Source: Pseudomonadota bacterium
GTDB taxonomy: Bacteria; Pseudomonadota; Gammaproteobacteria; Burkholderiales; Burkholderiaceae_C
Assembly: GCA_023435325.1 (NCBI GenBank)
Contig: JAEYRT010000289.1
Span: forward strand, 1 to 7,699
Direction: 5' to 3'
Length of the DNA stretch: 7,699 bases
A program made the position numbers and the translations under genes. Shown here one piece after another: positions 5,300 through 7,699 of this stretch (its first letter is position 1; each line of letters opens with the position of its first letter). The notes under the pieces are model-generated. The model saw nothing but the letters and a program-made list of their open reading frames with translations. It ran no database searches and had not been told where the DNA came from.

Positions 5300-6787
5300 A
5301 TGAACCGCGAACTGTTGATGTTGGTTGAAGCCATTTCGCGCGAGAAGAATGTAGAACGCGATGTGGTGTTTGGCGCTGTGGAACTGGCTCTGGCGCAAGC
5401 GACCAAGAAGCTGTACGAAGGCGAAGTGGATATCCGCGTGGCGATTGATCGCGACAGCGGTGAGTACGACACCTTCCGCCGCTGGGTGGTTGTGCCTGAC
5501 GATGCGGGTCTGCAAAACCCCGAAGCCGAAGAAATGCTGATGGACGCCGAAGACCGCGTGCCCGGCATCCAGGTGGGTGAATTCATCGAAGAGCAGATTG
5601 AATCGCTGCCCATCGGCCGTATCGGTGCGATGACTGCCAAGCAGGTCATCCTGCAGAAGATCCGTGACGCTGAGCGCGAAATGCTGCTCAACGAATTCAT
5701 GGCCCGTGGCGAGAAAATCTTCACTGGCACCGTCAAGCGTATGGACAAGGGCGACATCATTGTCGAATCCGGTCGTGTGGAAGGCCGCCTGCGTCGCAGC
5801 GAGATGATCCCCAAGGAGAATCTGCGCAACGGCGACCGTGTGCGTGCCATGATCATGGAAGTGGACCTGACCCTGCGCGGTGCGCCCATCGTGCTGTCGC
5901 GTTCGGCGCCCGAGTTCATGATTGAGCTGTTCCGCAACGAAGTGCCAGAAATCGAGCAAGGTCTGCTGGAAATCAAGAGCTGCGCACGCGATCCCGGTAG
6001 CCGTGCCAAGATTGCAGTGTTTTCGCACGACAAGCGCGTGGACCCCATCGGCACCTGCGTGGGTGTGCGTGGTACGCGTGTGAACGCCGTGACGACGGAG
6101 CTGGCTGGCGAGCGTGTGGACATCGTGCTGTGGTCTGAAGATCCCGCACAATTCGTGATTGGTGCCTTGGCGCCCGCGAATGTCTCTTCCATCGTTGTGG
6201 ATGAAGAAAAACATGCCATGGACGTGGTGGTGGACGAGGAAAATCTGGCCATTGCCATCGGACGTGGCGGTCAGAACGTGCGCTTGGCTTCTGAGCTGAC
6301 AGGCTGGAAAATCAACATCATGGACGCGGCCGAATCGGCTCAAAAGCAGGCGGAAGAGACAGACTCTGCGCGCAAGCTGTTCATGGAAAAGCTGGACGTG
6401 GATGAAGAGCTCGCTTCCATCCTGGTGGAAGAAGGTTTTAGCAGCTTGGAAGAAGTGGCCTATGTGCCGCTGTCCGAGATGCTGGAGATCGAAGCTTTTG
6501 ATGAGGAAACCGTGACTGAGCTGCGTGCCCGTGCCAAGGATGCGTTGCTGACCATGGAAATCGCTCAGGAAGAAAGTGTCAGCGCTGTTTCGCAAGATTT
6601 GCGCGACCTGGAAGGTCTGACACCCGAGCTGGTGGCCAAGCTGGCTGCCGGCGGTGTGTTGACTCGTGATGATTTGGCCGATTTGGCCATCGATGAACTG
6701 ACCGATTTGACCGGTCAAACCGAAGACGAAGCCAAGGCTTTGATCATGAAGGCGCGTGAACACTGGTTCACCGACGGTCAGGAATAA
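5300..6787 (+). CDS. nusA: Transcription elongation/termination/antitermination factor NusA
   Basis: The product is 495 residues, the same length as E. coli NusA. Domains in order are an N-terminal RNA-polymerase-binding domain (about 1-130), an S1 domain (about 137-200, starting GEKIFTGTV), KH1 (about 205-280, with GVRGTRV at 255-261), KH2 (about 285-350, with IGRGGQNVRLA from 320) and two C-terminal acidic repeats. AR1 (from about 368) begins LDVDEELASILVEEGF and AR2 (about 434-493) begins DLRDLEGLTPELVAKL. All domains are intact, including both acidic repeats, which some bacteria lack and which in E. coli contact lambda N and the alpha subunit. It binds RNA polymerase and nascent RNA and controls pausing, termination and antitermination. 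AGGAG (5286-5290) lies 9 bases before the ATG. Its own operon leader carries a terminator, so autoregulation is plausible. Confidence 0.98.
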   Translation: MNRELLMLVEAISREKNVERDVVFGAVELALAQATKKLYEGEVDIRVAIDRDSGEYDTFRRWVVVPDDAGLQNPEAEEMLMDAEDRVPGIQVGEFIEEQIESLPIGRIGAMTAKQVILQKIRDAEREMLLNEFMARGEKIFTGTVKRMDKGDIIVESGRVEGRLRRSEMIPKENLRNGDRVRAMIMEVDLTLRGAPIVLSRSAPEFMIELFRNEVPEIEQGLLEIKSCARDPGSRAKIAVFSHDKRVDPIGTCVGVRGTRVNAVTTELAGERVDIVLWSEDPAQFVIGALAPANVSSIVVDEEKHAMDVVVDEENLAIAIGRGGQNVRLASELTGWKINIMDAAESAQKQAEETDSARKLFMEKLDVDEELASILVEEGFSSLEEVAYVPLSEMLEIEAFDEETVTELRARAKDALLTMEIAQEESVSAVSQDLRDLEGLTPELVAKLAAGGVLTRDDLADLAIDELTDLTGQTEDEAKALIMKAREHWFTDGQE

Positions 6788-6812
6788 GGGTCAGGGAGGA
6801 TCGAACGGAGAT

Positions 6813-7699
6813 ATGTCTTTGAACACTGTTGCCGAGTTCGCGAACGAACTTAAAAAATCCCCTGAGACCTTGCTGGAGCAACTCAAAGCCGCAGGTGTGG
6901 CCAAGAATTCCAGCTCTGACGCCTTGACCGAATCGGACAAGCAAAAGCTGCTGGCGTACCTCAAAGCCACCCATGGCTCTGAAGGCGACGGCAAGAAGAA
7001 GATCACGCTGACGAAGAAGTCGACCAGCGAGATCAAGCAGGCCGATGCCACTGGTAAAGCCCGCACCATTCAAGTGGAAGTGCGCAAGAAGCGTACTTTC
7101 ATCAAACGTGACGATGCCCCCGAAGTGGCTGCAGAAGCTGCAGCCCGCTCCGCACAAGCTGCGCAGGCTTCCCAAGAACTGGCACGCCGTGAAGAGGAAG
7201 CACGCAAGCAAGCAGAGATGATTACAGTACAGGAACAGGAATTGGCCAAAGAACGCCAAGAACGCGAAGAGCGCGAGCGCAAGGAACGCGAAGCCGAAGA
7301 GCGCGCGCGCGCTTATGCAGAGGCTGAGGCTGCCAAGCAGCGTCAAGCCAAGGAAGCACAAAAGGAAGCCCAGGCAGAAGCTGCTGCAGCGGCAGAGGCA
7401 CGCGCCAAGGCGCAAGCTGAAGCCCGTGCCAAGGCTGAGGAAGAATCCCGCCAGCGTGCGGCGGAAGAAGCCGCTCGCGCCAAGGATCTGGAAGATCGTC
7501 GCCGCAAGGCGTTGGCTGAGGCGGAGGCTATCCGCGCCATGATGTCGGCACCCAAGAAGGTGCTGGTGGCCAAGAAGCCGGAAGAAGCCAAGCCCGCCGC
7601 CAAGACCGAAGCCGGCAAGCCTGCCGTCAAGGGCACGCTGCACAAGCCGGCCACGGGTGCCCCGCGCCCGGGCACCGGTGCGCCCGCGCCCTCGGGTCC
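6813..7699 (+). CDS. infB: Translation initiation factor IF-2, N-terminal part (3' truncated by window)
   Basis: The frame is open from ATG 6813 to the right edge: 295 complete codons, no stop. Residues 1-52 match the IF2_N domain (SLNTVAEFANELKKSPETLLEQLKAAG type), followed by the IF2-associated stretch KKKITLTKKST (61-71) and QVEVRKKRTFIKR (87-99). About 105-245 is a long charged Ala/Glu/Lys/Arg helix region, likely coiled or extended and typical of proteobacterial IF-2, and the visible end is a Lys/Pro/Ala/Gly-rich linker. The GTPase domain and the fMet-tRNA-binding C-terminal domains lie beyond the window. IF-2 delivers initiator tRNA to the 30S subunit. Two ribosome-site candidates are present: AGGGAGGA (6793-6800, 12 bases before the ATG) and GGAG (6807-6810, only 2 bases before). 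The gap from nusA is 25 bases, so the genes are co-transcribed. Within the visible part there is no sign of frameshift. Confidence 0.96.
   Translation, partial: MSLNTVAEFANELKKSPETLLEQLKAAGVAKNSSSDALTESDKQKLLAYLKATHGSEGDGKKKITLTKKSTSEIKQADATGKARTIQVEVRKKRTFIKRDDAPEVAAEAAARSAQAAQASQELARREEEARKQAEMITVQEQELAKERQEREERERKEREAEERARAYAEAEAAKQRQAKEAQKEAQAEAAAAAEARAKAQAEARAKAEEESRQRAAEEAARAKDLEDRRRKALAEAEAIRAMMSAPKKVLVAKKPEEAKPAAKTEAGKPAVKGTLHKPATGAPRPGTGAPAPSG

Noticed and set aside
5255..6763. 502-codon open frame on the - strand opposite nusA
   Set aside because: It is a mirror frame of a highly conserved gene with skewed codon use. The product is rich in His, Phe and Gln without a family pattern, and it has no supporting ribosome site seen.
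6768..7643. 291-codon open frame on the - strand opposite infB
   Set aside because: Its Leu/Phe/Gly/Cys-rich product mirrors the Lys/Glu/Ala-rich IF-2 helix region; it is compositional, not coding.

Overview
The window looks like ordinary chromosome from a Comamonadaceae-type betaproteobacterium (Comamonas/Delftia/Acidovorax group). This rests on the rimP-nusA-infB order, the beta-type insertions in RimP, a GC-rich codon style, protein sequences that look like Comamonadaceae versions, and a probable remnant of the interspersed repeat with a TAGCTGCC core that I associate with this family. The assignment is from recognition, not from a database search. No phage, insertion sequence, CRISPR array, tRNA or rRNA was seen.

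Layout from left to right. (1) At 1-2020 on + lie the 3' end of a YejE-type ABC permease and a complete YejF-type double ATPase. They overlap by one base and form the distal part of a yejABEF-like oligopeptide importer operon. (2) At 2124-2567 on + is a small exported His/Pro/Gly-rich RcnB-family protein, closed by a terminator that also works in the opposite direction. (3) At 2697-3440 on - is a Blc-type lipocalin with an unusual ~100-residue membrane-anchored N-terminal extension. Its 5' untranslated region can fold into a long nested stem. (4) At 3704-3871 on + is a 55-residue, very basic protein of unknown function with a good ribosome site, highly-expressed-type codons and two hairpins behind it. 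(5) At 4059-4451 on + is a thioredoxin-fold protein with a WCGVC active site, preceded by a perfect inverted repeat. (6) From 4479 to the window end on + is the transcription/translation operon rimP-nusA-infB. It has a recognisable sigma-70 promoter and, almost directly after the likely start point, a strong intrinsic-terminator hairpin that points to attenuation. infB runs off the right edge.

The genes fall into independent small units plus two operons. The rimP-nusA-infB operon couples 30S maturation (RimP), transcription elongation, termination and antitermination (NusA) and translation initiation (IF2). The yej unit imports peptides. The three single genes between them are envelope or small-protein accessory loci with no evident functional link. 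I found no clearly new multi-gene system. The most interesting items are the leader terminator of the nusA operon, the basic 55-residue protein unit, the membrane-anchored lipocalin fusion, and two perfect inverted repeats upstream of genes.
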